From positions 1 to 25,956 of the forward strand of contig JAHRFX010000022.1 in assembly GCA_019084405.1 (NCBI GenBank): DNA of 25,956 bases, given 5' to 3'. Each line of letters opens with the position of its first letter. Positions within the stretch are counted from its first letter, which is position 1. Made by a program: the position numbers and the translations under genes. Source of the DNA: Methanobacterium sp. GTDB lineage: Archaea > Methanobacteriota > Methanobacteria > Methanobacteriales > Methanobacteriaceae. The notes beneath the pieces were generated by a model, which saw nothing but the letters and a program-made list of their open reading frames with translations, did no database searches and was not told where the DNA came from. Below are positions 15,204-23,632 of the stretch, piece after piece.

Positions 15204-16097
15204 TTGCCCATGATTGAACCCATGCTGGCCACTTTAGTAAAAGAAAAACTCCACCTGCAGGGTACCTGGCTTATTGAACCTAAATATGATGGAGAAAGAA
15301 TAATTGCCCGGCGAAATAAAGATAAGATTGATCTCTGGACCCGTAGACATGTTAATGCTGCTTATAAGTTTCCAGAGATTGTAGAAGCCTTAAAAAGAAA
15401 TATTAAAAGTGATAACTGGGTTCTGGACGGAGAACTAACTGTGAAGGGTGGTTTCAGGCAATTATTAAAGCGTAATGTGGAGGATAAATTTAAAATCAGT
15501 ATTTTATCCCGAAAAATGCCCGCCACCTATAACTTGTTTGATATTATACAGCTGGATGGGGAAGATTTAACCTCTAAAGCATTACTAGAACGTAAGGGAA
15601 TTCTATTAAAAGCTGTTAATTTTAAGGAGGGTATTGATATAGTCCCTTTCCAGGAAACCACTGATAAAGATTGGAAAAATCATTTTAAAAAATACCTGGA
15701 AGAGGGCTTTGAAGGCGCGGTTCTAAAAAAAGCAAATTCCAGCTATGAGGCGGGTAAAAGATCCAGGAAATGGTTGAAAGTAAAAAAACAGGATACTCTG
15801 GATGTATATGTGGTGGGTGCTACCCGTAGCACAGGTAGTATTCCTTTTGGTGCTTTAATCCTTAAAAAAGATGGGAAATTCCTGGGTAAGGTGGGAACCG
15901 GTTTTAGTGATAGAGACCGTAAAATCATACTCAATATCCTTAAAAAAAATCAGGCCCCTCTGGATATTGAGCTACCAGAAGAGGTGCAATCTGAATTATT
16001 AATTAGTACCCGGCCACTTTTAGCTGAAATCAGAGTCCAGGAAATGATAAATGGTTCTCCCCGGGCTCCAGTATGGGTGCGTTTTCGCTGGGATTAA
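15204..16097 (+). CDS. LigD-type ATP-dependent DNA ligase
   Basis: A 297-aa (TTG start) or 295-aa (ATG 15210) ATP-dependent ligase made of only the nucleotidyltransferase and OB-fold domains, like the ligase module of bacterial LigD and stand-alone archaeal NHEJ ligases. Motif I is EPKYDGERI, with the adenylated lysine at residue 25 from the ATG. Motif III region is YNLFDI, motif IV FEGAVLKK and motif V KWLKVK. The OB part holds DVYVVGATRSTGSIPFG and GKVGTGFSD. AGGAG is 4 nt before the TTG and 10 nt before the ATG, so both starts are possible. It is much shorter than replicative archaeal ligase (about 550 aa). No primase-polymerase or phosphoesterase module is fused or adjacent. Confidence 0.93.
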   Translation: MPMIEPMLATLVKEKLHLQGTWLIEPKYDGERIIARRNKDKIDLWTRRHVNAAYKFPEIVEALKRNIKSDNWVLDGELTVKGGFRQLLKRNVEDKFKISILSRKMPATYNLFDIIQLDGEDLTSKALLERKGILLKAVNFKEGIDIVPFQETTDKDWKNHFKKYLEEGFEGAVLKKANSSYEAGKRSRKWLKVKKQDTLDVYVVGATRSTGSIPFGALILKKDGKFLGKVGTGFSDRDRKIILNILKKNQAPLDIELPEEVQSELLISTRPLLAEIRVQEMINGSPRAPVWVRFRWD

Positions 16098-16127
16098 GCA
16101 TATCCTCTTTTAGAATTTGTAAAAGGA

Positions 16128-16976
16128 TTAAAGTTCATTATCAATCCCATAAACCCTTTTCACATTATCCCTATGGATAATAAAGGCATCCTCCGTACTC
16201 ATTATTCCTTTTTTAATAAATTCAAAGGTCCGGCGTGGTACCGTTTTAGGCCCTAAAACCGCCCCGGGACGAGTAATATCATCCAGATAATCAGTTTCCA
16301 TTAAAAAAGTATTCCCTTTTTTTATACCCTCACCCACCACCTCCCGGGTGGCAATTAGAGAGGGGGTTAGTCCATGGTTTTCTTCCAGGGAAGTATAGGG
16401 ACCGGAGAAGTGTTTAATCAGTTTATGTCTTTTAAGATCTGCTTTATCGGCCATCTGACTGAATTCATTAAATTGTGGTTCCTGAGAGGATTCAGTATGT
16501 AGTTGCACCGGACAATCTACCTCCTTTGCCAGTTCCATAACCTGCACCATGATCCGGTTGTGTAGTTCCCATTCTTCCAGGGAGACTTCATAGTGGGGTC
16601 GGCCTATTTCACCCAGGGCCACTGCCTCACCTTCCTGGACTTTTTTCTGGGCATATTCCATGCCTTCTTTTATTAGTGCTTCGGCTTCTTGTGGTGATTT
16701 ACCAGACTCTAAAAGCCGGGATAGTTCTGCCGGGTGCAGTCCTAAAACGGCATAGGCCTTTACCGGTGTTTTCTGGTTGATTATATCCACGTATTCCAGT
16801 ACCAGGTCCATGGCATGTTTATAATCAAATGGTTTGCCACAACTCCAGGAGGGTTTATTAGGAATGATCATGACCCTGCCTCCTGAGGCATGGAATTTCT
16901 GGGCTACTTTTAAGGGTCCTTCCCCCTGTATAGGGTCTACATGAATGTGGTTATCAGTTATGGGGATTTCTTCCAT
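16128..16976 (-). CDS. TatD-related metal-dependent hydrolase
   Basis: A 282-aa amidohydrolase-superfamily TIM barrel. Metal-ligand motifs in order are DNHIHVDP (H10, H12), ALGEIGRPHYE (the central Glu), QLHTES, LIKHFSG and METDYLDD with the terminal Asp. The order and spacing fit the TatD-like group of Mg-dependent hydrolases, some of which are DNases. Length is normal. ATG 16976 is preferred; GAGGA precedes it by about 10 nt, and a TTG at 16985 lies too close to that site. It converges on the Ku-ligase operon with a 30-bp gap. A role in DNA processing is possible from the neighbours but is only inference. Confidence 0.82.
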   Translation of the reverse strand: MEEIPITDNHIHVDPIQGEGPLKVAQKFHASGGRVMIIPNKPSWSCGKPFDYKHAMDLVLEYVDIINQKTPVKAYAVLGLHPAELSRLLESGKSPQEAEALIKEGMEYAQKKVQEGEAVALGEIGRPHYEVSLEEWELHNRIMVQVMELAKEVDCPVQLHTESSQEPQFNEFSQMADKADLKRHKLIKHFSGPYTSLEENHGLTPSLIATREVVGEGIKKGNTFLMETDYLDDITRPGAVLGPKTVPRRTFEFIKKGIMSTEDAFIIHRDNVKRVYGIDNEL

Positions 16977-17040
16977 GGTAAACAATTCCTCAGGTAAAAT
17001 AATCCTTAAATTTTTCTAAACGAAATTCAATTAAAAAAAA

Positions 17041-17754
17041 TTAATATGCCCTTTTATCTGGTTTATCTGTATTGCAGGAGCTTACCGGAGAGAGAGATTT
17101 ATCTTCAGTTGATTTATCCTGGTAATATCCCATTTTTTCCAGTACTGCTTTGGGGTCTACCCTGGTTTTTATACACCCGTCCCGGGATAGGACCACTCCC
17201 TGGGGTGAGAAGCGGGCCAGTTTCATCATGGACAAATTGAGGTCCTGGTAACAGGCCACCCCTAAAACTGCCTTAAAATTATTTTTTTCCGCAATTTTCT
17301 GAAGGAAAGTAGATCCCGGGATGATAAATACTTTATATCCCATTTCCTCTCCTTTTTCCTTTAGTAACCCAATTACACATTTTTTACAGTGGTTGCATAC
17401 TAGTCCTGATGATTCCAGGGTGGCTTCACAATCCAGGCTCCTCAGACAATGGGGTAATATCAATAGTTTATCCTGGGGTTTGATTTTTTCAAATCGGTTC
17501 TGGTTAACTTTATTTCTGACTTCCACTCCAATATGATCCACTATTTTCTCATCTAATCCTATCATTTCCGAGAACTTCTTGAAAGGACCATAGAAGAGGT
17601 CTATGGTGAATAAAAGAAGTCGGGGAAATATCAGCCTATCTTGTTTTAATAAGATCTTGCCTAAAATAAGGGTAACTAAAAGCAGGATAATTAAAGAAGC
17701 CCCTGCCAGGAATACCATCTGTCCAAATATTTGATAAAATTCACTCATTAACAT
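17041..17754 (-). CDS. DUF116 family membrane-anchored cysteine-rich protein
   Basis: A 237-aa protein of the DUF116 family. One membrane helix lies near the N-terminus (about 11-35, VFLAGASLIILLLVTLIL), followed by a soluble domain. Cysteines cluster in LPHCLRSLDCEA and GLVCNHCKKCVIGLL, with later ones in VACYQDL and SRDGCIKT, suggesting a metal or Fe-S site. ATG 17754 follows AAGGT by about 8 nt; the frame is open up to 17796. The C-terminal tail (KSTEDKSLSPVSSC) is probably disordered. Function is unknown in the family. It is 64 bp upstream of, and co-directional with, the TatD-like gene. Confidence 0.82.
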   Translation of the reverse strand: MLMSEFYQIFGQMVFLAGASLIILLLVTLILGKILLKQDRLIFPRLLLFTIDLFYGPFKKFSEMIGLDEKIVDHIGVEVRNKVNQNRFEKIKPQDKLLILPHCLRSLDCEATLESSGLVCNHCKKCVIGLLKEKGEEMGYKVFIIPGSTFLQKIAEKNNFKAVLGVACYQDLNLSMMKLARFSPQGVVLSRDGCIKTRVDPKAVLEKMGYYQDKSTEDKSLSPVSSCNTDKPDKRAY

Positions 17755-17932
17755 GTAATTGTACCTTAATATATTGTGCTTAATTAATAATAGCAAAATC
17801 TACTCAAAGAATATAATCTTATCTTTTATAATTAAAATCCATCAGTATGAAAAATAGAATAAATTTAATAATATTATAACTATTATTATCTCTCTTTTTT
17901 TATATAAAGTTGACTCTAAAGAAAAATTATTT

Positions 17933-18375
17933 TTATTTTCTGAAACTCTCCAGGGCCTGGAATACCACTTCTTTTACATGGGGGTCTTCATCCATGAGAA
18001 ATGGTGTTATCTCCTCCAGGGATTCCTCCCCATATAGGAGGGATAATGATTTTACCGCAGCATATCTAACTGTCCAGTTCTCATCATACAGTAGATTAAT
18101 AATATTATCCTTAATTCGGGCCTCATCCTGGAGGGGAGATTCATCCCGGGATTCCAGTGCACCTATAGATTGCAGGGCCACTGCCCTCACACTGGGGTAT
18201 TCATCCTTCAGGGCTTGTTCTAACTATTTAATGCATGCGGTGGTACCCACCTGGCCCATGGCCCGGGCAGCTTCTTTTTTTAAAAATTCATCATTTCCCT
18301 GTGTACCCTCACCAGGCCATTTAAATCTTTATCCAGTTTCATTTGTTCAATCCGGGTGCTGGTAAGGGGTTCCAT
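17933..18375 (-). pseudogene. HEAT-repeat protein gene, broken by a frameshift and a TAG stop
   Basis: Read on the minus strand, ATG 18375 opens MEPLTSTRIEQMKLDKDLNG and then leaves frame near 18300. The continuation in another frame (GNDEFLKKEAARAMGQVGTT) runs into TAG at 18224-18226. The same frame then continues as LEQALKDEYPSVRAVALQSI to the stop at 17933. The text is HEAT/PBS-lyase repeat material: AARAMGQVG, VRAVALQSIGALE, TVRYAAVKSLSLL, HVKEVVFQALESF. Two lesions, one frameshift and one nonsense codon, make decay more likely than a sequencing slip. The intact ancestor would be about 145 aa and would mediate protein contacts. It follows the upstream unknown gene by 14 bp. The 3' half could still be made from a GTG at 18190 (85 aa). 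Confidence 0.85.
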
Positions 18376-18389
18376 ATTAATCGCTAACC

Positions 18390-18872
18390 TTAAATCTTTT
18401 CCAGTTTCACCGGGAGGGTGCCTTCAATTTCCACTCCCTGAGGGGTGGAATTAATCTGCACTCCTGATAGTGATTCACAGGAGCATAATATGTCCTGTTC
18501 CGGGTGGGTTCCTGGTATGATATTACAGTCCAGTCGTACCTGGCTACCTATAGCCACCACCATCTTCAGGCGCCGGGAAGTAGGATGGTTTTCCCCCAGC
18601 ACTATGAGGGGAGATGCCATTTCACGCAGTAGATAGCTCATGCATTTAATACCTTTTTCCACTTCTGGTCCTTTTCCAAAAGCAGAGATTACAAATAAAT
18701 CATCTTCATCCAGAAACATCACCACTTCGTCCTCATCAGGGGTACCAATAAATAAACTCTGGTCTTGAAGCGACTTCACCACTCCCACCGTGCCGGTATC
18801 ACCTATTAAAAATAATATTTGTGAAGAGTCTACTCTGAGCACTCCACGTTCTCTGATTGACACGAGGGACAT
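18390..18872 (-). CDS. Unknown protein, translationally coupled to a zinc ribbon
   Basis: A 160-aa soluble protein I do not recognise. It shows alternating strands (QILFLIGDTGTVGVV, EVVMFLDEDDLFVISAFG, KMVVAIGSQVRLDCNIIPG) and an acidic patch (GTPDEDEVV). Two cysteines near the end lie in DILCSCESLSG. ATG 18872 lies 43 bp inside the preceding zinc-ribbon gene, so the two overlap in different frames. A start just after that gene's stop at 18830 would lack a good start codon, and the GTG at 18842 has no clear ribosome binding site. The true start is therefore uncertain by about ten codons. The operon is zinc ribbon, this gene, then the HEAT remnant. Confidence 0.65.
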   Translation of the reverse strand: MSLVSIRERGVLRVDSSQILFLIGDTGTVGVVKSLQDQSLFIGTPDEDEVVMFLDEDDLFVISAFGKGPEVEKGIKCMSYLLREMASPLIVLGENHPTSRRLKMVVAIGSQVRLDCNIIPGTHPEQDILCSCESLSGVQINSTPQGVEIEGTLPVKLEKI

Positions 18873-18985
18873 ATGATTCGTTTTCCAAGTCCTTTAAATT
18901 CATTGCCACAGTCTAAACATTTACATCGTTTAGTTTTCAGTTTTTTCATCTTGATGTCCGCCATGGGACCGCCCACTGTACACAT
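18830..18985 (-). CDS. Small zinc-ribbon protein (51 aa)
   Basis: MCTVGGPMADIKMKKLKTK is followed by CKCLDCGNEF, then IICPSCQSENVE. The C-x2-C (within CLDC) and C-x2-C (CPSC) pairs, 16 residues apart, make a classic treble-clef or zinc-ribbon site, with an extra Cys before each. The basic linker (KMKKLKTKR) suggests contact with nucleic acid or an acidic partner. ATG 18985 is supported by GGTGAT 3 nt upstream, the best type of ribosome binding site in this genome. Its 3' end overlaps the start of the next gene by 43 bp, so both are likely translated in a coupled way. The specific role is unknown. Confidence 0.8.
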   Translation of the reverse strand: MCTVGGPMADIKMKKLKTKRCKCLDCGNEFKGLGKRIICPSCQSENVECSE

Positions 18986-19366
18986 ATTATCACCAGTGGA
19001 GGCTATGTTTTTGTTCTTATTTATCTTTTTTCATAATAATCCCGTATTTTCAGGAACTAAAATAACCTTAAATCAAATTATCATAAATATGGGCCAGATT
19101 CATACTACCCGGTGACTATACCCAAGATATTTATTAAATAAAAAACTAAAAAATAATATAGATAACTGGTTATGATTTATTTTTCCCGATTAAATAAATA
19201 GCATCCTTATTTAACAGTAATTATACCCTTAAATCGATTTTATAGATTAAAAAAAAATGTATTTATAAGTTTAATCAAATTCAAATAATAATACCCCTAA
19301 AATATAGAAAAGTCTGATTTAATATAATAAAAAAATTTAATTAAAACTAAAGTAAGGGTAATCACA
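18986..19366. other. Divergent intergenic region
   Basis: About 380 bp between the zinc-ribbon operon (minus) and the chelatase-like gene (plus). No gene is supported. The sequence is strongly AT-rich from about 19120 to 19350 with several TTTAAATAA/TTTATA-like elements that could serve either direction. A short ATAACTGGTTAT palindrome lies near 19163. Confidence 0.4.
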
Positions 19367-21559
19367 TTGCAAAAAAAATTGGTGAGACACTTGAAAAACC
19401 TGATTTTCCCCTTTACAGCCATTGTTGGACAAGAGGATATAAAAAAAGCACTCCTATTAAATGCTATAAACCCAGGAATTGGTGGAGTATTAATTAAAGG
19501 TGACCGTGGTACCGGTAAAACCACCGCAGTCCGGGCCCTGGCTGATCTATTACCCTCCATGGAAGTGGTGAAAGGATGTCCCTTTAATTGCAACCCCCAT
19601 GACCGGGACTCCCTGTGTCAGTTCTGTCAATCCCCGGATATGGAAATTGAAGAAAAAAAGATGAGAGTAGTGGAACTGCCCCTGGGCTCTACCGAAGACC
19701 GGGTGGTGGGTTCCCTGGATATTAAAAAAGCTTTAAAAGAAGGTATTAAAGCACTAGAACCTGGTATCCTGGCCGAGGCCAACCGCAACATCTTATATGT
19801 TGACGAAATCAACCTCCTGGATGACCACCTGGTGGATGTGCTTTTGGATGCCGCGGCCTATGGAATAAATAACGTGGAAAGGGAAGGGATTTCCATATCC
19901 CACCCCTCTAAATTCATACTGGTGGGGACCATGAATCCGGCGGAAGGTGACTTAAGGCCCCAGTTATCAGACCGTATAGGATTACACCTTACGGTACACA
20001 GTATCCTGGATATAAAAGACAGGATCGCCATTATGGAACGGAGGGAGCAATTTGAAAAAGATCCAGAAGGCTTTAAAAAATCATTTGAAATCCCCCAGAT
20101 GGAATTACAGGAGAAGATAGTTAAGGCCCGTGCATTGTTACCCCGGGTCACCATCTCCCCTGAACTTATGGAATTTATTGCCCGGGTATGTGTAGAAGCC
20201 GGGGTGGATGGCCACCGGTCGGATATCGCCATATTAAAAACCTCCAAGGCCATAGCCAGTTATCATCAGAGAAGTGAGGTAACTTATAATGATGTGGAAG
20301 AGGCCATAACCCTGGTTTTAGGTGAAAGAAGTACTACAGGCCCTCAAAGCCCCCAGCAATTAAAAAATCAGATGGATAAAGCCCGAAAAGATATGGAAAA
20401 AGAAAAAGAGGAAGAGGAAAAAAAAGAGGAGGAATCTCAGAATCAGGATGATTCCCCTTCCTGTGGTGATGATTCTAAAGATGAAGACCAGGATGATGAT
20501 TCTAATGGTGAGGATCAAAGCCCGGGGGATGATTCTAACGCCTCTGGTGAAGAATCTCCTGGTGGTGCTTCTAATTCCCCTGATGAAGAAACTGAAAGTA
20601 ATGATTCACAGGAGGAAACATCTTCTCCAGAGAGTGGTAAAGAAGATGAAATATCAGATACCAGTAATAAAACAGCAAAAGCAGGTAATGAGGGCCCTGA
20701 GAAGGAAAAACCTTTTGTACCTAATCCTCAGGAAGAACCTTTAGAAGAGACCTGTGAGGAGTTTGATATAAAAAAAATGCTGAAGATGAAGGGTAAGAAG
20801 AAAAAACGTCTATATGGTGCCCGGGTGGATTCTAAAACAGATAAGGGAAAGTACGTTAAGAGCCGTTTGTATTCCCCTTCCCGGGGAGATATTGCCATTG
20901 ATGCCACCCTTCGTGCTGCGGCCTTAAAGTCCCAAGGTGAAATAAAAGTAGAATCAGGGGATTTAAGGGAGAAGATTAGAAAGCACGGTGCCCGGGCCTC
21001 TATTGCCCTGGTGGTGGATATCAGTGGATCCATGCATTCTGATAAAAAAGCCCTGCGGGTGCGGGGAATAATAAGTGAAATTATCAAAGATGCCCACCGG
21101 CATAAGGACAAGTTAACGGTTATTGGTTTTAAAGGAAAGGAAGCCCAGGTAATCATACCCACCACCAAGAGACCTGCTTCCTTCCAGGAAGTGGTAGGGG
21201 ATATCCAGGTAGGGGGGACCACTCCCATGGCCGCCGGTATTAAAAAGGGAGTGGAAGTACTTAAAAATGAGATGAAAAAAGAGGAGTACGTCCCTTTAAT
21301 GGTGCTTCTTACCGATGGTATGCCCAATGTGGGTATTGACCAGAACCCGGCTAAAGACGCCCTTAAATATGCCCACATGATAGAAGAAAACCATATAAAC
21401 ACCCTGGTGGTCAACTTCGAAAGAACTAAAGCACATGGCCGTAACATGAATATGGAACTGGCCCTGGCCTCAGGTGGTCGTTACTATGAACTGGAGGACT
21501 TGCAAAATCCCGGTAATGCCATGTGTCAAATAATGAAATATGAGAGGGGTCAGTTTTAG
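19367..21559 (+). CDS. Magnesium-chelatase-like ChlI/ChlD fusion (MoxR-VWA)
   Basis: A 730-aa fusion of an AAA+ motor and a VWA domain, like the I and D subunits of Mg-chelatase joined. Walker A GDRGTGKT is at 45-52, Walker B ILYVDE at 142-147, and sensor-like ILVGTMNPAEGDLRP follows. Four cysteines at 71, 75, 84 and 87 (GCPFNC, CQFC) form a probable metal site seen in the methanogen group. Residues about 335-460 are a highly acidic, Ser/Asp-rich linker. The VWA domain has the MIDAS motif D551-x-S553-x-S555 (DISGSMHS) and TDGMPNVG. In chlorophyll-free methanogens such proteins are thought to help metal insertion, for example with CobN-like subunits; no such partner is here. The start is TTG 19367, with AAGGGT about 7 nt upstream. 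Confidence 0.9.
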   Translation: MQKKLVRHLKNLIFPFTAIVGQEDIKKALLLNAINPGIGGVLIKGDRGTGKTTAVRALADLLPSMEVVKGCPFNCNPHDRDSLCQFCQSPDMEIEEKKMRVVELPLGSTEDRVVGSLDIKKALKEGIKALEPGILAEANRNILYVDEINLLDDHLVDVLLDAAAYGINNVEREGISISHPSKFILVGTMNPAEGDLRPQLSDRIGLHLTVHSILDIKDRIAIMERREQFEKDPEGFKKSFEIPQMELQEKIVKARALLPRVTISPELMEFIARVCVEAGVDGHRSDIAILKTSKAIASYHQRSEVTYNDVEEAITLVLGERSTTGPQSPQQLKNQMDKARKDMEKEKEEEEKKEEESQNQDDSPSCGDDSKDEDQDDDSNGEDQSPGDDSNASGEESPGGASNSPDEETESNDSQEETSSPESGKEDEISDTSNKTAKAGNEGPEKEKPFVPNPQEEPLEETCEEFDIKKMLKMKGKKKKRLYGARVDSKTDKGKYVKSRLYSPSRGDIAIDATLRAAALKSQGEIKVESGDLREKIRKHGARASIALVVDISGSMHSDKKALRVRGIISEIIKDAHRHKDKLTVIGFKGKEAQVIIPTTKRPASFQEVVGDIQVGGTTPMAAGIKKGVEVLKNEMKKEEYVPLMVLLTDGMPNVGIDQNPAKDALKYAHMIEENHINTLVVNFERTKAHGRNMNMELALASGGRYYELEDLQNPGNAMCQIMKYERGQF

Positions 21560-21800
21560 ATAGATAAAACACCCTCTGAACTTAATACCCGGTAGAAGCA
21601 GTTAAAATAGAAAAGTATATTTTATTCACCCCTTGGAAAAAGTATATTAAGCTATTCCTCCTAAATCAATTAAGAGGATTAGTTAATTTTAAGTCAAATA
21701 CATCAGGAAAATAGTTTCATACTACTTTTTTAACTGAAAATTAAATTATTTTGATTATAGATTAAAAAATACATGAATTATTTAAAAACCCGGTGATGGG
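21560..21800. other. Intergenic spacer
   Basis: No gene is seen in this AT-rich spacer. ATTTAAAAA just before the Tsr3 ribosome binding site (about 21779-21787) is too near the start to be its TATA box; GATTATAGATTAAAAAATA at about 21753-21771 is a better candidate. Confidence 0.35.
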
Positions 21801-22313
21801 ATGAAAGTTACAGTTTACCATGCAGAAGAATGCGATCGCAAAAAGTGCACCACCTTTCACATGGCCAAAAAGGGAAAGTTTAAAATAGTAAATCATCTTA
21901 ACCAGTTACCCTATGGTGCACTAATTTTAAATCCCTTTGCTGAAAAATCGGTATCTCCTGAAGATAGGGATATGGTTATTAAAAGAGGGGTGGCGGGTTT
22001 AGATTGTTCCTGGAAAAAGGTCAAGAAGTCTGCTATGATATTTAAAACAACAAGGCACCATAGATCGCTGCCTTTTTTGATTGCAGCTAATCCCACCAAT
22101 TATGGTAAACCATGTATACTCTCCACTGCAGAGGCCATTGCAGCAACATTTTATATAGTGGGATTGAAAGATATAGCAGAAGATATTATGTCCCATTTCA
22201 AGTGGGGACCTCATTTTCTAATCCTCAATAGAGAAATATTAGAAGCTTATTCCCAGGCGGATAGTAGTCTGGAAGTTGTTAAAATTCAAAACGAATTCAC
22301 AGGAGGAACATAA
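21801..22313 (+). CDS. tsr3: rRNA aminocarboxypropyltransferase Tsr3 (DUF367)
   Basis: A 170-aa SPOUT-like enzyme that transfers the aminocarboxypropyl group from SAM to small-subunit rRNA during ribosome maturation. Family motifs visible are the N-terminal ECDRKKCTTFHMAKKG, LDCSW (68-72), RSLPFLIAANPTNYGKP and LSTAEAIAATFYIVG. Length fits the archaeal form. ATG 21801 follows GGTGAT by 3 nt. Its stop directly abuts the L40e gene, with that gene's ribosome binding site inside this coding region. Pairing with L40e matches a ribosome-biogenesis operon. Confidence 0.92.
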   Translation: MKVTVYHAEECDRKKCTTFHMAKKGKFKIVNHLNQLPYGALILNPFAEKSVSPEDRDMVIKRGVAGLDCSWKKVKKSAMIFKTTRHHRSLPFLIAANPTNYGKPCILSTAEAIAATFYIVGLKDIAEDIMSHFKWGPHFLILNREILEAYSQADSSLEVVKIQNEFTGGT

Positions 22314-22460
22314 ATGGCTAGATTTGAAGAAGCAGAAAATAGATTATTCAAGATCAAGATTTGCTTAAAATGTAATGCTCGTAACCCTACCAATGCTAAA
22401 GTATGCAGGAAGTGTGGATACAAGGGTTTGAGATTTAAAGCTAAAGAACCAAGGGGTTAA
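22314..22460 (+). CDS. rpl40e: Ribosomal protein L40e
   Basis: A 48-aa zinc-finger ribosomal protein. It begins MARFEEAENRLFKIKIC and has the zinc ligands CLKC (17-20) and CRKC (31-34), with NPTNAK between them and a basic tail (GYKGLRFKAKEPRG). The length and pattern are those of archaeal L40e. ATG 22314 immediately follows the Tsr3 stop (TAA at 22311-22313). A strong AGGAGG ribosome binding site at about 22301-22306 lies within the end of Tsr3. Confidence 0.95.
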   Translation: MARFEEAENRLFKIKICLKCNARNPTNAKVCRKCGYKGLRFKAKEPRG

Positions 22461-22527
22461 ATAAAGTCTTTTAATTCCCTTTATTTTATTATTTACACAG
22501 ATTATATTAATTTTTTCAGGTTCGAAT

Positions 22528-23277
22528 ATGAAAGTCGAAGCTTATTTTAAAGATATTTTAAAGGATCGTAAAGTTCACCTTACCTTACTGGACCCGGAAG
22601 AACAAAGCCCACAAGAAGCAGTGGAGATTGCCCAGGCAGCTATTGCTGGTGGAACTGATGCTATCATGTTAGGTGGATCCACCAATGATGGTAGTGAACT
22701 GGATGCCACCGCCCAGGCCCTCCAGGAAAATATCGATGTTCCCATAGTACTGTTCCCGGGAAATATCACAGGGGTAAGTAAATACGCTGATGCCATATTT
22801 TTTATGAGTTTACTTAATTCTAGCAATCCTTACTGGATAATCGGAGCGCAGGCCCTGGGTGCACCCAGTGTTAAAAAAATAGGTATTGAAGCTATTCCCA
22901 TGGGATACATTGTGGTGGAACCAGGCGGGACCGTGGGCTGGGTAGGGGATGCTAAATTAATCCCTCGAAAGAAACCTGATTTAGCCGCAGCCTATGCCAT
23001 GGCCGCTGAATTTATGGGTATGCGTATGTTCTATCTGGAAGCAGGATCTGGTGCCAGTCAGACCATTCCCCCGGAGATGATTGCTGCTTGTAAAAAATAC
23101 ACCGACCTGAGTATCGTGGTAGGTGGGGGCATACAGGACGGTGCTACTGCCCATGAAATCGCTGCAGCAGGTGCTGATTTTGTGGTCACCGGTACCGTGG
23201 TGGAAAAGTGTTCCGATGTGGAAGAAAAGATTAGAGAGATTGTAGAAGGTATCCAAAAAGCTGAAGAATCTTTGTAA
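22528..23277 (+). CDS. Geranylgeranylglyceryl phosphate synthase
   Basis: A 249-aa TIM-barrel prenyltransferase that joins geranylgeranyl diphosphate to sn-glycerol-1-phosphate, making the first ether bond of archaeal membrane lipids. Visible are HLTLLDPEEQ (17-26), GGTDAIMLGGSTN, VPIVLFPGN, YIVVEPGGTVGWVG and YLEAGSGAS. The phosphate-binding end has VVGGGIQDGATA and VVTGTVVEK. The length and central motifs fit the archaeal group II enzyme. AGGTTCG precedes ATG 22528. It follows L40e by 67 bp and may share its transcript. Confidence 0.95.
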   Translation: MKVEAYFKDILKDRKVHLTLLDPEEQSPQEAVEIAQAAIAGGTDAIMLGGSTNDGSELDATAQALQENIDVPIVLFPGNITGVSKYADAIFFMSLLNSSNPYWIIGAQALGAPSVKKIGIEAIPMGYIVVEPGGTVGWVGDAKLIPRKKPDLAAAYAMAAEFMGMRMFYLEAGSGASQTIPPEMIAACKKYTDLSIVVGGGIQDGATAHEIAAAGADFVVTGTVVEKCSDVEEKIREIVEGIQKAEESL

Positions 23278-23298
23278 TCTAAAAACCAGATCTTATAC

Positions 23299-23306
23299 TT
23301 TTTTTT
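23299..23306 (+). terminator. T8 tract after GGGP synthase
   Basis: T8 lies 22 bp past the stop codon, followed by further T-runs (TTATTTTTTG near 23314), a usual archaeal terminator arrangement. Confidence 0.55.
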
Positions 23307-23632
23307 AAATTAATTATTTTTTGTTAAATTCCCCATTAAAATTCATTTTTAAAAAATAAGGGAACTATCAGGGGATAACATTCTTAAAATCCAGACAAAA
23401 TCTATTTAACTGAAATTAAAGTATTATTTTTTTTTAATTTATTGATTTATGATAATTTAAGTTTATTTTTAGTTATTGATATCATTTAGATTGATAATAA
23501 AGTTATTTTTATAAATAATGTCCCTAATCTCCAGAATTAATCCTGGTGATTTTGATTTTTAGGGAGTATATAAAATTATTAACCATGATAAAAATAGTTT
23601 ATATTAAGGATAGGAGAATGCGGGGTAATTAA
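23307..23632 (+). promoter_or_regulatory. AT-rich spacer with a TATA promoter for polX
   Basis: No gene is seen. AGGGAGTATATAAAATTA at about 23561-23577 gives a BRE-like purine stretch and the TATA box TATATAAAA (23567-23575). A start of transcription near 23595-23600 would leave a leader of about 35 nt. A 4-codon frame, ATGCGGGGTAATTAA (23618-23632) with AGGAG in front, ends just before the polX TTG. It may be chance. Confidence 0.5.

Noticed and set aside
15150..15232. Shared MLATL at the end of Ku and start of the ligase, as a domain duplication
   Set aside because: Only about 14 bases match; EPMLATL is common at ligase N-termini, so this is likely coincidence.
18224..18226. The TAG inside the HEAT gene as a pyrrolysine codon
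   Set aside because: A frameshift breaks the same gene, and Methanobacteriales are not known to carry pyrrolysine machinery; nonsense mutation is simpler.
18873..19115. 80-codon plus-strand frame between the zinc ribbon and the chelatase gene
   Set aside because: It is antisense to the zinc-ribbon gene over half its length, has a low-complexity Phe/Leu composition and no ribosome binding site.
20728..21447. 239-codon open frame antisense to the chelatase-like gene
   Set aside because: The forward strand has full AAA+ and VWA motifs here; the reverse reading has skewed Ser/Ile/Pro content and no recognisable fold.
22518..22526. GGTTCGAAT before GGGP synthase as a tRNA T-arm
   Set aside because: No acceptor, D or anticodon stems can be drawn around it; the flanks are an AT-rich spacer and the coding start.
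23618..23632. Four-codon leader peptide before polX as an attenuator
   Set aside because: ATGCGGGGTAATTAA has AGGAG in front but shows no regulatory codons or alternative hairpins; the GGGGTAAT within it is more simply the polX ribosome binding site.
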